Source of the DNA: Streptomyces uncialis
GTDB lineage: Bacteria; Actinomycetota; Actinomycetes; Streptomycetales; Streptomycetaceae
Assembly (NCBI RefSeq): GCF_036250755.1
Contig: NZ_CP109583.1
Coordinates: 2,480,001-2,544,000, forward strand
DNA length: 64,000 bases
Direction of reading: 5' to 3'
In this document: one piece after another, positions 27,699 through 36,366 of the stretch
Position numbering within the stretch: the stretch's first letter is position 1
Layout: every line of letters begins with the position of its first letter
Made by a program: the position numbers and the translations under genes
Notes under the pieces: generated by a model
Database searches by the model: none
What the model saw: only the letters and a program-made list of their open reading frames with translations
What the model was told of the DNA's origin: nothing

Positions 27699-28367
27699 GT
27701 GCACATCGTCATCATGGGCTGCGGCAGAGTGGGCTCCGCTCTCGCCCAGACCCTGGAGCAGCAGGGCCACACGGTCGCCGTGATCGACCAGGACCCCACC
27801 GCCTTCCGGCGTCTGGGCTCCGGGTTCGGCGGCCGGCGCGTCACGGGTATCGGCTTCGACCAGGACACCCTGCGGGAGGCCGGGATCGAGGAGGCGGGCG
27901 CGTTCGCCGCCGTCTCCAGCGGCGACAACTCCAACATCATCGCGGCCCGGGTGGCCCGCGAGATGTTCGGGATCGAGCATGTGGCGGCCCGTATCTACGA
28001 CCCCCGGCGCGCCGAGGTCTACCAGCGGCTGGGCATCCCGACGGTCGCCACCGTCCGCTGGACCGCCGACCAGATGCTGCGCCGGCTGCTGCCGTCCGGC
28101 TCCGAGCCGCTGTGGCGGGACCCGACGGGCGGTGTCCAGCTCGCCGAGGTGCACACCACCACCGCGTGGGTGGGCCACAAGATCAGCCGCCTCCAGGACG
28201 AGACAGGGGTACGGGTCGCGTTCCTCACCCGTTTGGGCGAGGCGATCCTGCCGACCTCGCAGACCGTGCTCCAGGAAGGCGATCTGGTGCACGTGATGAT
28301 GCGTTCGGACGATGTCGAGAAGGTCGAGGCCGCGTTCGCGGAGGGCCCCGAGGAAGGCGGTCAGTGA
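27699..28367 (+). CDS. TrkA/RCK-family potassium regulatory protein (first of pair)
   Basis: A 222-aa RCK protein. The RCK_N Rossmann domain begins HIVIMGCGRVGSALAQTLE and binds NAD(H) or nucleotides; Asp in VAVIDQDP ends the second strand. The RCK_C domain lies at about 140-220. Such proteins gate K+ channels or transporters from the cytosol. The GTG at 27699 has GGAAGGA 6-8 bases upstream; the longer in-frame opening to 27465 is Pro/Arg-rich shadow sequence. It overlaps the next gene by one base (TGATG). It corresponds to CeoB of mycobacteria, where a pair of half-length TrkA proteins also occurs (from memory). Confidence 0.92.
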   Translation: MHIVIMGCGRVGSALAQTLEQQGHTVAVIDQDPTAFRRLGSGFGGRRVTGIGFDQDTLREAGIEEAGAFAAVSSGDNSNIIAARVAREMFGIEHVAARIYDPRRAEVYQRLGIPTVATVRWTADQMLRRLLPSGSEPLWRDPTGGVQLAEVHTTTAWVGHKISRLQDETGVRVAFLTRLGEAILPTSQTVLQEGDLVHVMMRSDDVEKVEAAFAEGPEEGGQ

Positions 28368-29044
28368 TGAGGGTCGCCATTGCGGGAGCCGGCGCGGTGG
28401 GCCGTTCCATCGCCGGTGAGCTGCTGGAGAACGGTCACGAGATCCTGCTGATCGACAAGGCGCCCACGGCGATCTCCGTCGAGCGCGTCCCGCAGGCCGA
28501 GTGGCTGCTCGCCGACGCCTGCGAGATCACCTCGCTGGACGAGGCGGCGCTCCAGCGCTGCAACGTGGTCATCGCGGCGACCGGTGACGACAAGGTCAAC
28601 CTGGTCGTCTCGCTGCTCGCGAAGACGGAGTACGGCGTTCCCCGGGTGGTCGCCCGGGTGAACAACCCCAAGAACGAGTGGCTGTTCAACGAGTCCTGGG
28701 GTGTCGATGTCGCCGTGTCGACACCGCGGCTGATGTCGGCCCTGGTCGAGGAGGCGGTGAGCGTCGGTGATCTGGTCAGGCTGCTGCGCTTCAGCCATGG
28801 CGACGCCAACCTCGTCGAGCTGACGCTGCCGCCGGAGTCCGCGCTCGCGGGCACCCGGGTCGGTGACGTGGCGTGGCCGCAGGACACCTCCCTCGTCACG
28901 ATCATCCGGGGCACCCGGGTACTGGCTCCGACCCGGGAGGACTCGCTGGAGGCGGGCGACGAGCTGCTGTTCGTCGCGGCGCAGGCCCGCGAGGAGCAGT
29001 TGGAGGACCTGTTGTCGGTCCGCCGCGGACCCGAGGACGACTGA
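28367..29044 (+). CDS. TrkA/RCK-family potassium regulatory protein (second of pair)
   Basis: A 225-aa paralogue of the preceding gene, with RCK_N motif RVAIAGAGAVGRSIAGELLE and LLIDKAP. The C-terminal RCK_C domain (about 140-215) contains PPESALAGTRVGDVAWPQD. It overlaps the first gene by one base and is certainly co-translated. The two probably form a mixed octameric gating ring, equivalent to one full-length TrkA of enterobacteria. It ends before a perfect 17-bp hairpin terminator. Confidence 0.92.
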   Translation: MRVAIAGAGAVGRSIAGELLENGHEILLIDKAPTAISVERVPQAEWLLADACEITSLDEAALQRCNVVIAATGDDKVNLVVSLLAKTEYGVPRVVARVNNPKNEWLFNESWGVDVAVSTPRLMSALVEEAVSVGDLVRLLRFSHGDANLVELTLPPESALAGTRVGDVAWPQDTSLVTIIRGTRVLAPTREDSLEAGDELLFVAAQAREEQLEDLLSVRRGPEDD

Positions 29045-29068
29045 GGTACCGCGCCCCGGAGGAACGAC

Positions 29069-29106
29069 GAGAGGGGGCGCCCGGATCACTCCGGGCGCCC
29101 CCTCTC
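29069..29106. terminator. Strong bidirectional terminator, perfect 17-bp stem
   Basis: Left arm 29069-29085 and right arm 29090-29106 are perfectly complementary, with a TCAC loop. It lies between the TrkA pair (plus) and DUF3159 (minus), which converge, so it can serve both. Confidence 0.9.
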
Positions 29107-29181
29107 TCACGCTCTCAGGCACCTACGTCACGCGCGGACTGTCGCGCTTACGTCACGCACGGGCCGTGCGCACCACCGGGG

Positions 29182-29994
29182 TCACGTCCGGTGGCCGGGG
29201 TCGTCCCCGGCCGGGGCGGCGGCACGCGCCGCCTTCTCGGCCTTTTCGGCCTTCTCGGCCTTCTCGCGCTCCTCCTGCGCCTCCAGCTCCGCGAAGACGT
29301 CGATGGGCGGCGGGGCCTTGGCCAGGAACACCCAGGTGAGCCAGACCGCGAGCAGGAACGGCGGGATCTTCAGCGCGACGAGGACCCAGCCGAGCTGGGT
29401 GGTGTCGGCCCACAGGTACAGCGGGAAGAGGATCGCGCACTTGGCGAGCAGGATCGCGCCCCACGCGTAGCTGGCCTTGGCGTACGCCTTCTTGCGGCCG
29501 GGGTTGCGGGTGCGCCAGGAGAGGTTCTCCTTGAAGACCGGGCCGAGGACCAGTCCGATCAGGGGGACGCCCGCGAGCGTGGTGATGATGTAGGCGAGGC
29601 CGAGGCCCAGCGTGTAGAGCATGCCCGGGAGGTAGAAGTCCTTGGCGTTGCCGGTCATCATCGCGAAGACCACACCGAAGGCGACCCCGAAGACACCGCT
29701 GAAGGCGTGCTTGACGGTGTCCTTCATGGCGATGCGCACCACGACCAGCAGCAGCGACACGGCGAGCGCCGCGATCGCGGAGATGTGCAGATCCTTGTTG
29801 ATCGTGTAGATGGTGACGAAGAGCAGTCCGGGGAGGACCGTCTCGACCATCCCGCGCACCCCGCCGAACGCTTCGAAGAGCGCCGCCTCGGTCACGGCTC
29901 TGGAGTCACCGCCCGTGGCGCCGTCCCCGGCCGTGGGACCGGTGCCGTCCGGGTCTGCGTTCCGGTGGTCGGTCGGCTTGTCGAGGGACGTCAC
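29182..29994 (-). CDS. DUF3159 family membrane protein
   Basis: A 270-aa protein with about six membrane helices between residues 50 and 225 (ETVLPGLLFVTIYTINKDLHI, and later VLGPVFKENLSWRTRNPGRK). The N-terminus is acidic and polar. The cytosolic C-terminus is a coiled Lys/Glu/Ala run (EREKAEKAEKAEKAARAA). Its function is unknown; the family is confined to actinobacteria. The GTG at 29994 lies three bases after the OB-fold gene stop, with GGGAGT ahead of it, so they form an operon. It neighbours K+ genes in many actinobacteria, so a link to ion homeostasis is possible but unproven. Confidence 0.88.
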   Translation of the reverse strand: MTSLDKPTDHRNADPDGTGPTAGDGATGGDSRAVTEAALFEAFGGVRGMVETVLPGLLFVTIYTINKDLHISAIAALAVSLLLVVVRIAMKDTVKHAFSGVFGVAFGVVFAMMTGNAKDFYLPGMLYTLGLGLAYIITTLAGVPLIGLVLGPVFKENLSWRTRNPGRKKAYAKASYAWGAILLAKCAILFPLYLWADTTQLGWVLVALKIPPFLLAVWLTWVFLAKAPPPIDVFAELEAQEEREKAEKAEKAEKAARAAAPAGDDPGHRT

Positions 29995-29997
29995 CGG

Positions 29998-30405
29998 CTA
30001 CTCCCGTCCAAGGGGTCGGAGTTCGTACTTGGGGTTGAACAGCACCCGGCGGCCGTGGCTCATCGCGATCCGGCCGGACGCGATCAGTTTGCGGCCCGGT
30101 TCGATCCCGACGATGGAGCGCCGGCCGAGCCACACCACGTCGAGCGCGGCCGAACCGTCGAACAGCTCGGCCTCCAGGGCGGGTACTCCCGCCCGGGGGC
30201 GCAGAGTGACCGTGCGCAAGGTACCAGTAACGGTGACGACCTCGCGGTCGCGGCAGTCGCCGATCCGGACGCACCCGGCCGTCTCGGTGTCCTCGCGCAG
30301 CTCCTCCGACTCGATGTCCTCCTGGGACGCCGATATGTCGGCCAGCCGGTCGAGCATGCGCCGGAACCGGCCCGTCGGCTTCTCGGAACGTGGGACAGCG
30401 CTCAT
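29998..30405 (-). CDS. OB-fold nucleic-acid-binding domain protein
   Basis: A 135-aa protein with a single OB-fold in residues about 55-130 (VVTVTGTLRTVTLRP, ALDVVWLGRRSIVGIEPG, IAMSHGRRVLFNPKYEL), as in RecG-like or tRNA anticodon-binding domains. The N-terminal 50 residues are charged and probably helical. The gene precedes DUF3159 with a three-base gap. Its role is unknown; the fold suggests binding to single-stranded nucleic acid. Confidence 0.85.
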   Translation of the reverse strand: MSAVPRSEKPTGRFRRMLDRLADISASQEDIESEELREDTETAGCVRIGDCRDREVVTVTGTLRTVTLRPRAGVPALEAELFDGSAALDVVWLGRRSIVGIEPGRKLIASGRIAMSHGRRVLFNPKYELRPLGRE

Positions 30406-30581
30406 ACCCGAAGGGTACCGGGGCGCGCCGGTACCCGGCCCGGCCAGGGACCGCCGTGCTCGCGGACGGCCACGGCGCCCGTCCCGCCCGCCACCAGCGC
30501 ACCGCGCACGCGGATATTCCTAGGTCACCGTGACACGCGCCGTCACCGCGGGGTCACCTCGGCGGGGTCACCGGGGCGGCG

Positions 30582-31265
30582 TCACCGTTCGAAGCGGTAC
30601 CCCATGCCCGGCTCGGTGATGAAGTGCCGGGGGTGCGAGGGGTCGGACTCCAGCTTCCGCCGCAGCTGGGCCATGTAGACCCGCAGATAGTTGGTCTCGG
30701 TGCCGTAGGACGGCCCCCACACCTCCTGGAGCAGCTGCTTCTGGCTGACGAGCCGCCCCGTGTTGCGGACCAGCACCTCCAGCAGATGCCATTCGGTGGG
30801 CGTGAGCCGTACGTCACGGCCGCCGCGGTTGACCTTCTTGGCGGCGAGGTCGACGGTGAAGTCGGCGGTGTCGACGATCACGTCGTCCTCACCGCCGCCC
30901 GTCGGCTCGGCCCGTCGCACGGCGGCCCGCAGCCGTGCCAGCAGCTCGTCCATGCCGAACGGTTTGGTGACGTAGTCGTCGGCGCCCGCGTCGAGCGCCT
31001 CGACCTTCTCGTCGGAGCTGTGGCGCGCGGACAGCACCAGGATGGGGACGCGGGTCCAGCCCCGCAGGCCCTTGATCACCTCGACGCCGTCCATGTCCGG
31101 CAGCCCGAGATCGAGCACCACGACATCGGGATGGCGGGCGGCGGCGAGCTGGAGCGCGGTGGCCCCGTCGGGGGCGGCGTCCACCTCGTACTTCCGTGCC
31201 TTGAGGTTGATCACGAGCGCGCGGACGATCTGGGGTTCGTCGTCGACCACGAGCACCCGGGTCAT
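30582..31265 (-). CDS. kdpE: Response regulator KdpE
   Basis: A 227-aa OmpR-type response regulator. The receiver has acidic residues DDE (8-10), the phosphorylated Asp52 in VVLDLGLPDMDG, and Lys in YVTKPFG. The C-terminal winged helix (about 130-227) includes LTPTEWHLLEVLVRNTGRLVSQ and the final GMGYRFER. The ATG at 31265 (MTRVLVVDDE) is taken; the 22-codon extension upstream has no family support. It lies 62 bases after kdpD. KdpDE normally switches on the kdpFABC K+ pump under K+ limitation or salt stress; that operon is not in the window. Confidence 0.93.
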   Translation of the reverse strand: MTRVLVVDDEPQIVRALVINLKARKYEVDAAPDGATALQLAAARHPDVVVLDLGLPDMDGVEVIKGLRGWTRVPILVLSARHSSDEKVEALDAGADDYVTKPFGMDELLARLRAAVRRAEPTGGGEDDVIVDTADFTVDLAAKKVNRGGRDVRLTPTEWHLLEVLVRNTGRLVSQKQLLQEVWGPSYGTETNYLRVYMAQLRRKLESDPSHPRHFITEPGMGYRFER

Positions 31266-31327
31266 GGGCGCCTGCCTTTCTGGTTGTCCGGGGCCCGGGA
31301 CGTCCCCGGTCCGGCAGGAGTACGCGG

Positions 31328-33871
31328 TCATGAGGTGACCTGGGCGGACAGTTCGGCGCGCGGGCGGGCGCGGCCGGCGGCCGCGGTGAGCGTGAGGACC
31401 ATGGTGAGGCCGCCGCCGGGGGTGTCCTCGGCGGCGAGGGTGCCGCTCATGGCCTCGGCGAAGCCACGGGCGACGGCGAGCCCGAGTCCGACGCCGGCAC
31501 CGCGCGGGGCGTCACCATAGCGCTGGAAGGGCTCGAAGATACGGTCCTTGGCGTCGTCGGGGACGCCGGGGCCCCGGTCGACCACGCGCAGTTCGACCCG
31601 GTCGCCGAGCGTGCTCGCGGCCACGAGGACCCGCTGGCCCTCGGGGCTGTACTTGACGGCATTCTCGACGATGTTGGCGACGGCGCGTTCCAGCAGCCCC
31701 GGATCGACGCGGACCATCGGCAGACTCTCGGGGATGTCCAGGCCGACGCTGTCCTCGGGGACTCCGCCGAGGGCCATCGGCACCACTTCGTCCAGGTCGA
31801 TCTCGCGGATCAGCGGCTGGACGGTGCCGGTCTGGAGGCGGGACATGTCGAGGAGGTTGCCGACAAGGTTGTCGAGCCGGTCGGCGCCCTCCTCGATCGC
31901 GGCCAGCAGCTCGGCCTCGTCGTCGTCGGACCAGGCCACGTCGTCGGACCGGAGGGAGGACACGGCGGCCTTGATCGCGGCGAGCGGGGTGCGCAGATCG
32001 TGGCTGACGGCGGCGAGCAGCGCGGTGCGGATGCGGTTGCCCTCCGCGAGGGTGCGGGCGCGTTCGGCCTCCTGCTGGAGGCGCTGGCGGTCGAGGACCA
32101 CGGCCGCCTGGGCGGCGAACGCGGCGAGGACCCGGCGGTCCTCGGCGGGCAGCACCCGTCCGGAGAGCGCGAGCGCCATATGGTCGCCGACCGGCATGTC
32201 GACGTCGGCGTCCTCGGGCCGTTCCACCGGCGCCGGGCCGACGCTGCCCGCGCAGGTCCACGGCTCGCCGTCCCCGGCGCGTTCCAGCAGGGCCACCGAC
32301 TCCATCGCGAACGTCTCCCGCACCCGCTCCAGCAGTGCGTCGAGGGTGGTCTCGCCGCGCAGCACACTGCCCGCGAGGAAGGACAGGATCTCCGACTCGG
32401 CGCGCAGCCGCGCCGCCTGATGGGTGCGCCGCGCCGCGAGATCCACCACCGACGCCACCGCCACCGCGACCCCGACGAAGATCACGATGGCGACGATGTT
32501 CTTGGGGTCCGCGATGGTGACGCGGTGCAGCGGCGGGGTGAAGAACCAGTTGAGCAGGAAGGACCCGAAGGCGGCGGACGCCAGTGCCGGGAGGAGTCCG
32601 CCGAGCAGGGCAGCGGCGACCGTCAGCGACAGGAACAGCAGCATGTCGTTGGCGAGACCGAGGTCGGCGTCGACATTGGACAGCGTCAGCGCGAGGACGA
32701 CCGGCCCGGCGACCCCGACGAGCCAGCCCCAGATGATCCGCGGGCGGCCGAGCCGGGCGCCCCGGGCGACGGGCAGTCCGCGGCCCTTCGCGGCTTCCTC
32801 GTGGGTGACGATGTGCACGTCGAGGTCGGGTCCGGACTCCCGGGCGACGGTCGCCCCGACCCCGGGGCCGAACACGTACTGCCATGCCTTGCGGCGGGAG
32901 GACCCGAGCACGATCTGGGTGGCGTTGACCCCGCGCGCGAACTCCAGCAGCGCGGAGGGGATGTCGTCCCCTATGACGTGGTGGAAGGTGCCGCCCATGT
33001 CCTCCACGAGGGTGCGCTGGACGGCGAGTTCCTTCGGGGAGGCGGCGGTGAGGCCGTCGCTGCGGGAGATGTAGACGGCGAGCACCTCTCCGCCCGCGCC
33101 CTTCTCGGCGAGCCGCGCGGCACGCCGTATCAACGTCCGGCCCTCCGGACCGCCCGTGATACCGACCACGATCCGCTCGCGCGCCTGCCAGGTGGTGCGG
33201 ATGTTGTGCTCGCCCCGGTATGCCTGGAGGTATTCGTCGACCCGGTCCGCGACCCACAGCAGCGCCAGCTCACGCAACGCCGTCAGGTTCCCCGGCCGGA
33301 AGTAGTTCGACAACGCCGCGTCGACCTTGTCCGACTTGTAGATGTTCCCGTGCGCCATCCGACGCCGCAACGCCTGCGGCGACATGTCCACCAACTCGAT
33401 CTGATCCGCCCGCCGCACCACCTCATCAGGCACCGTCTCCCGCTGCCGCACCCCCGTGATCGACTCCACCACATCACCCAACGACTCCAGATGCTGGATG
33501 TTCACCGTCGACACCACATCAATACCCGCGGCCAGCAACTCCGCCACGTCCTGCCACCGCTTGCCGTTCCGCGAACCCGGCACATTCGAATGCGCCAACT
33601 CGTCCACCAGCACCACCGCAGGACCCCGCGCCAGCACCGCGTCCACATCCATCTCCGTGAACACCGCACCCCGGTACACCAGCTCCCGACGCCCCACCTC
33701 CTCCAGGCCGTGCAGCATCACCTCCGTACGCGGGCGGCCGTGATGCTCCACAAAACCCACCACACAGTCCGTACCCCGCTCCACCCGACGATGCGCCTCC
33801 GACAACATCGCGTACGTCTTGCCCACACCCGGCGCCGCACCGAGATAGATCCGAAGCTTGCCGCGTCCCAT
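31328..33871 (-). CDS. kdpD: Osmosensitive K+ channel sensor histidine kinase KdpD
   Basis: An 847-aa sensor kinase. The N-terminal KdpD domain (1-210) contains the Walker A-like GAAPGVGKTYAML and VDELAHSNVPGSR. A UspA-like domain (about 230-360), which binds c-di-AMP in some species, follows. Four membrane helices lie at about 390-490, then a GAF-like region, and then the kinase, with phospho-acceptor His near 627 (AAVSHDLRTPL) and the N and G boxes (NIVENAVKYSPEG, GVGLGLAVARG). The ATG at 33871 matches homologues; a GTG six codons upstream has no better site. The first 210 or so codons use mostly G- or T-ending codons, unlike the rest of the gene. Confidence 0.94.
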   Translation of the reverse strand: MGRGKLRIYLGAAPGVGKTYAMLSEAHRRVERGTDCVVGFVEHHGRPRTEVMLHGLEEVGRRELVYRGAVFTEMDVDAVLARGPAVVLVDELAHSNVPGSRNGKRWQDVAELLAAGIDVVSTVNIQHLESLGDVVESITGVRQRETVPDEVVRRADQIELVDMSPQALRRRMAHGNIYKSDKVDAALSNYFRPGNLTALRELALLWVADRVDEYLQAYRGEHNIRTTWQARERIVVGITGGPEGRTLIRRAARLAEKGAGGEVLAVYISRSDGLTAASPKELAVQRTLVEDMGGTFHHVIGDDIPSALLEFARGVNATQIVLGSSRRKAWQYVFGPGVGATVARESGPDLDVHIVTHEEAAKGRGLPVARGARLGRPRIIWGWLVGVAGPVVLALTLSNVDADLGLANDMLLFLSLTVAAALLGGLLPALASAAFGSFLLNWFFTPPLHRVTIADPKNIVAIVIFVGVAVAVASVVDLAARRTHQAARLRAESEILSFLAGSVLRGETTLDALLERVRETFAMESVALLERAGDGEPWTCAGSVGPAPVERPEDADVDMPVGDHMALALSGRVLPAEDRRVLAAFAAQAAVVLDRQRLQQEAERARTLAEGNRIRTALLAAVSHDLRTPLAAIKAAVSSLRSDDVAWSDDDEAELLAAIEEGADRLDNLVGNLLDMSRLQTGTVQPLIREIDLDEVVPMALGGVPEDSVGLDIPESLPMVRVDPGLLERAVANIVENAVKYSPEGQRVLVAASTLGDRVELRVVDRGPGVPDDAKDRIFEPFQRYGDAPRGAGVGLGLAVARGFAEAMSGTLAAEDTPGGGLTMVLTLTAAAGRARPRAELSAQVTS

Positions 33872-34054
33872 GGCCCCATTGTCTTCCACTCATGACCGCA
33901 CACGGCGTCGGCCGCGCTCCGACGGTACAGCCATGAAGTCCGACAAATCGGACGTGTGATCGATCGGGTGGGGTCCTTGACGCAACCCTGATACGGGTGT
34001 GCACGGAGAGAGGAGGTGCTGGTCACGCAGGGGCAGGGGGACGTACCGGGCCGG

Positions 34055-34795
34055 TCAGACGGCCTCGGTGATCTCCCCGTCGCTGAGCTCCAGGACCCGG
34101 TCCGCGAGGTCGAGGAGGGCCGTGTCATGGGTGGCCACCAGGGCGGTGACGCCCTCGCTGCGGACGACCGCGCGCAGCAGTTCCATGACGGCGTGCCCGG
34201 TCTCGGCGTCGAGCTGGCCGGTGGGCTCGTCCGCGATGATCAGGGACGGCTGGTTGGCGAGCGCGCGGGCGATGGCGACGCGCTGGCGCTGTCCGCCGGA
34301 GAGCTCCCCGGGCCGCTGGAGAGCGTGGTCCGCGAGCCCGACGAGCGAGAGCAGCAGGGAGACGCGTTCGTCGCGCTCCTTGGGGTCGGCCTTGCGCAAC
34401 CGCAGCGGTACCCCGACGTTCTCGGCGGCGCTGAGGATCGGGATCAGCCCGAAGGACTGGAAGATGAATCCGACCCGGTCGCGGCGCAGCTCCAGGAGCT
34501 CGTTCTCACCGAGCTCCGCGAGGTCGTGGCCGTCGACCCGGACGGAGCCCTGGTCGGGGGTGTCGAGACCGCCGACCAGGTTGAGCAGGGTGGTCTTCCC
34601 CGATCCGGAACGGCCCTTGAGCGCGACCAGCTCACCGCGCGGCACGCTGAAGGACACCCCGCGCAGCGCGTGGACGGCGGCCGCTCCGGTGCCGTACGAA
34701 CGGTGCAGGTTGTCCACCCGCAGCATGGGGCCGCCGGTGTCCGGCCCGCCCGGGGCCACCGCCGTACCGCTGAGCCCACCGACTCCCTGCACCAC
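34055..34795 (-). CDS. ABC transporter ATP-binding protein (LolD/MacB type)
   Basis: A 246-aa ATPase with Walker A GRSGSGKTT, Q-loop FIFQSFGLIP, signature LSGGQRQRVAIARAL, Walker B SLIIADEPTGQLD and switch His in ATHD. The sequence type is that of FtsX-like permease partners (LolD/MacB), which move lipids, peptides or toxins. The GTG at 34795 is preferred because GGGGAGG lies 4-5 bases ahead; the ATG at 34726 (MLRVDNLHRSYG) would give a shorter protein. No permease gene is adjacent, so the membrane partner must be encoded elsewhere. Confidence 0.9.
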   Translation of the reverse strand: MVQGVGGLSGTAVAPGGPDTGGPMLRVDNLHRSYGTGAAAVHALRGVSFSVPRGELVALKGRSGSGKTTLLNLVGGLDTPDQGSVRVDGHDLAELGENELLELRRDRVGFIFQSFGLIPILSAAENVGVPLRLRKADPKERDERVSLLLSLVGLADHALQRPGELSGGQRQRVAIARALANQPSLIIADEPTGQLDAETGHAVMELLRAVVRSEGVTALVATHDTALLDLADRVLELSDGEITEAV

Positions 34796-34994
34796 AGCCC
34801 CTCCCCGGACCCCGCGTTCGATCAGCCGACAGTATCCCCCGCCCACCCCGTGACGCGAGCCCCGGCGGTCGGCGGACCGGCGGTCGCACCGTCGTGCGGC
34901 GCCCACGGAACCCGTGCGGGAACGTGCACGGCCGGGCCCGCGGACCAGGCGCACGAGCGGGGGCGCCCCGCACCGGGCCCGCCCCCGGACAGAG

Positions 34995-35038
34995 CTGTGC
35001 CCCGCCAAAGGAGCGCAGCGGCTTCCGGCGGGGCACAG
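34995..35038 (-). terminator. 12-bp-stem hairpin after the dut-DUF3710 operon
   Basis: CTGTGCCCCGCC (34995-35006) pairs perfectly with GGCGGGGCACAG (35027-35038). It lies 17 bases beyond the DUF3710 stop on the minus strand, the expected place for a terminator. Confidence 0.8.
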
Positions 35039-35054
35039 GCCCGATGTCAGGGGT

Positions 35055-35822
35055 CTAGCGGATCTCGGTGATCTCCGGGCCCCGGGCCAGCTGTCCCATT
35101 CCGCCGGAGAACCGGCTGTTGGCCTGGTCCTCCTGCTGCACCCCTTCGGGCACCATCTGCGCGTTGTTGGGCAGCTGGAGGACGATCGGGTCACGGGGCG
35201 CCATCGGGCCGTCACCGCGCACCACCACGGTGTCCCGGAAGATCTGCTCCAGCAGTCCCGCGGCCTGCGGCTGCACGGCGCCCTGACCGGAGATGACTCC
35301 CCGCAGGAACCAGCGCGGCCCGTCGATACCGACGAAGCGGACGACCTGGAAGCCGCCGGTGCCGTCGGGCAGCTGTACGGGCACCTGGGCCCGCAGCTCC
35401 CAGCCGAGCGGCCCCTCGACCTCGTCGATCACGCCACCCTGCTGGGTGATCCCGGAGGCGATCTCCTCGCGTACCTCGCCCCAGATGCCCTCACGCTTGG
35501 GGGCGGCGAAGCCCTGGAGCTGGATGGCGCTGTCCTTGAGCACGACGGTGGCGGCGACGATCGCGTCACCGGCGACCTCGACCCGCAGCTCCATGCCCTC
35601 GACCCCGGGCACGAAGAGCCCGCCCAGGTCGACCCGGCCCTCGCCGGGCTCGCCGACCTCGGTGCTGTCCCAAGGTCCGTCGGGGCGCGGCTCCGGCTCC
35701 AGCCGTACGCGCTCCGCCTCGTCCGCCGCGTCGGCGTCGACGACCTGCTCGGCCTCGCCCGCCGCGTCCGCCGCGTCCGCCGCGTCCTCGGCGGAGCTCA
35801 TCTTCTTGCGACGTCCGAACAC
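35055..35822 (-). CDS. DUF3710 domain protein
   Basis: A 255-aa actinobacterial protein of unknown function. The N-terminus is basic and then very acidic (GRRKKMSSAEDAADAADAAG). The conserved DUF3710 region spans about 55-225 (GRVDLGGLFVPGVEGMELRV, then RWFLRGVISGQGA and LLEQIFRDTVVVRG). The GTG at 35822 follows the dut stop by one base and has GGAAGG 8 bases ahead, so it is coupled to dut. This dut-DUF3710 order is found across actinobacteria including mycobacteria (from memory). It has no membrane segment or catalytic motif. Confidence 0.88.
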   Translation of the reverse strand: MFGRRKKMSSAEDAADAADAAGEAEQVVDADAADEAERVRLEPEPRPDGPWDSTEVGEPGEGRVDLGGLFVPGVEGMELRVEVAGDAIVAATVVLKDSAIQLQGFAAPKREGIWGEVREEIASGITQQGGVIDEVEGPLGWELRAQVPVQLPDGTGGFQVVRFVGIDGPRWFLRGVISGQGAVQPQAAGLLEQIFRDTVVVRGDGPMAPRDPIVLQLPNNAQMVPEGVQQEDQANSRFSGGMGQLARGPEITEIR

Positions 35823-35823
35823 G

Positions 35824-36366
35824 TCAATGTCCTTCCCGGTCGGTTCCGACCGATGCGTATTGATTCCCACCCACGGGCCCGCCTGCGCCGCCCACCGAGG
35901 CGTGGCCCCCGGTGGAGCCGAAGCCCCCCTCGGCCCGTGCCGAAGCGGGAAGCTCCGCGACCTCTTGGAAGCGGACCCTCTCGATCTGCTGGACAACCAG
36001 TTGAGCGATCCGGTCGAATCGTTCGAACCGCACATTCTCGCGCGGGTCGAGATTCACCACGATCACCTTGATCTCCCCACGGTACCCGGCATCAACCGTC
36101 CCTGGGGCATTCACCAGGGCGACACCGCAGCGGGCGGCCAGTCCGGAGCGCGGGTGCACGAAGGCGGCGTACCCCTCGGGCAGGGCGATGGCCACCCCGG
36201 TCGGCAGCACGGCCCGTTCACCGGGGGCGAGTTCGCATGCCTCGGTGGTCCGCAGATCGGCCCCGGCGTCACCGGGCCGCGCGTACGACGGGAGGGGTAC
36301 GTCGGGGTCGATGCGCCGCAGCATCACAGGGAGTTCGGGGCGCGTCACACCCTCGGTGCCGATCAT
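35824..36366 (-). CDS. dut: dUTP diphosphatase (dUTPase)
   Basis: A 180-aa trimeric dUTPase that hydrolyses dUTP to dUMP and pyrophosphate, keeping uracil out of DNA and feeding dTMP synthesis. All five motifs are visible: GDAGADLRT (I), HPRSGLA (III part), NAPGTVDAGYRGEI with the catalytic Asp, FDRIAQLVVQ, and the P-loop-like C-terminal GGFGSTG. About 30 extra residues follow the last motif (GGHASVGGAGGPVGGNQY..), more than usual. The start overlaps the PaaI gene stop by four bases. The operon order is PaaI-dut-DUF3710. Confidence 0.95.
   Translation of the reverse strand: MIGTEGVTRPELPVMLRRIDPDVPLPSYARPGDAGADLRTTEACELAPGERAVLPTGVAIALPEGYAAFVHPRSGLAARCGVALVNAPGTVDAGYRGEIKVIVVNLDPRENVRFERFDRIAQLVVQQIERVRFQEVAELPASARAEGGFGSTGGHASVGGAGGPVGGNQYASVGTDREGH

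Noticed and set aside
32000..33895. Plus-strand frame with a His-rich stretch opposite kdpD
   Set aside because: The His-rich translation is the complement of GTG/ATG-rich codons in kdpD, explained by the codon-use shift there.
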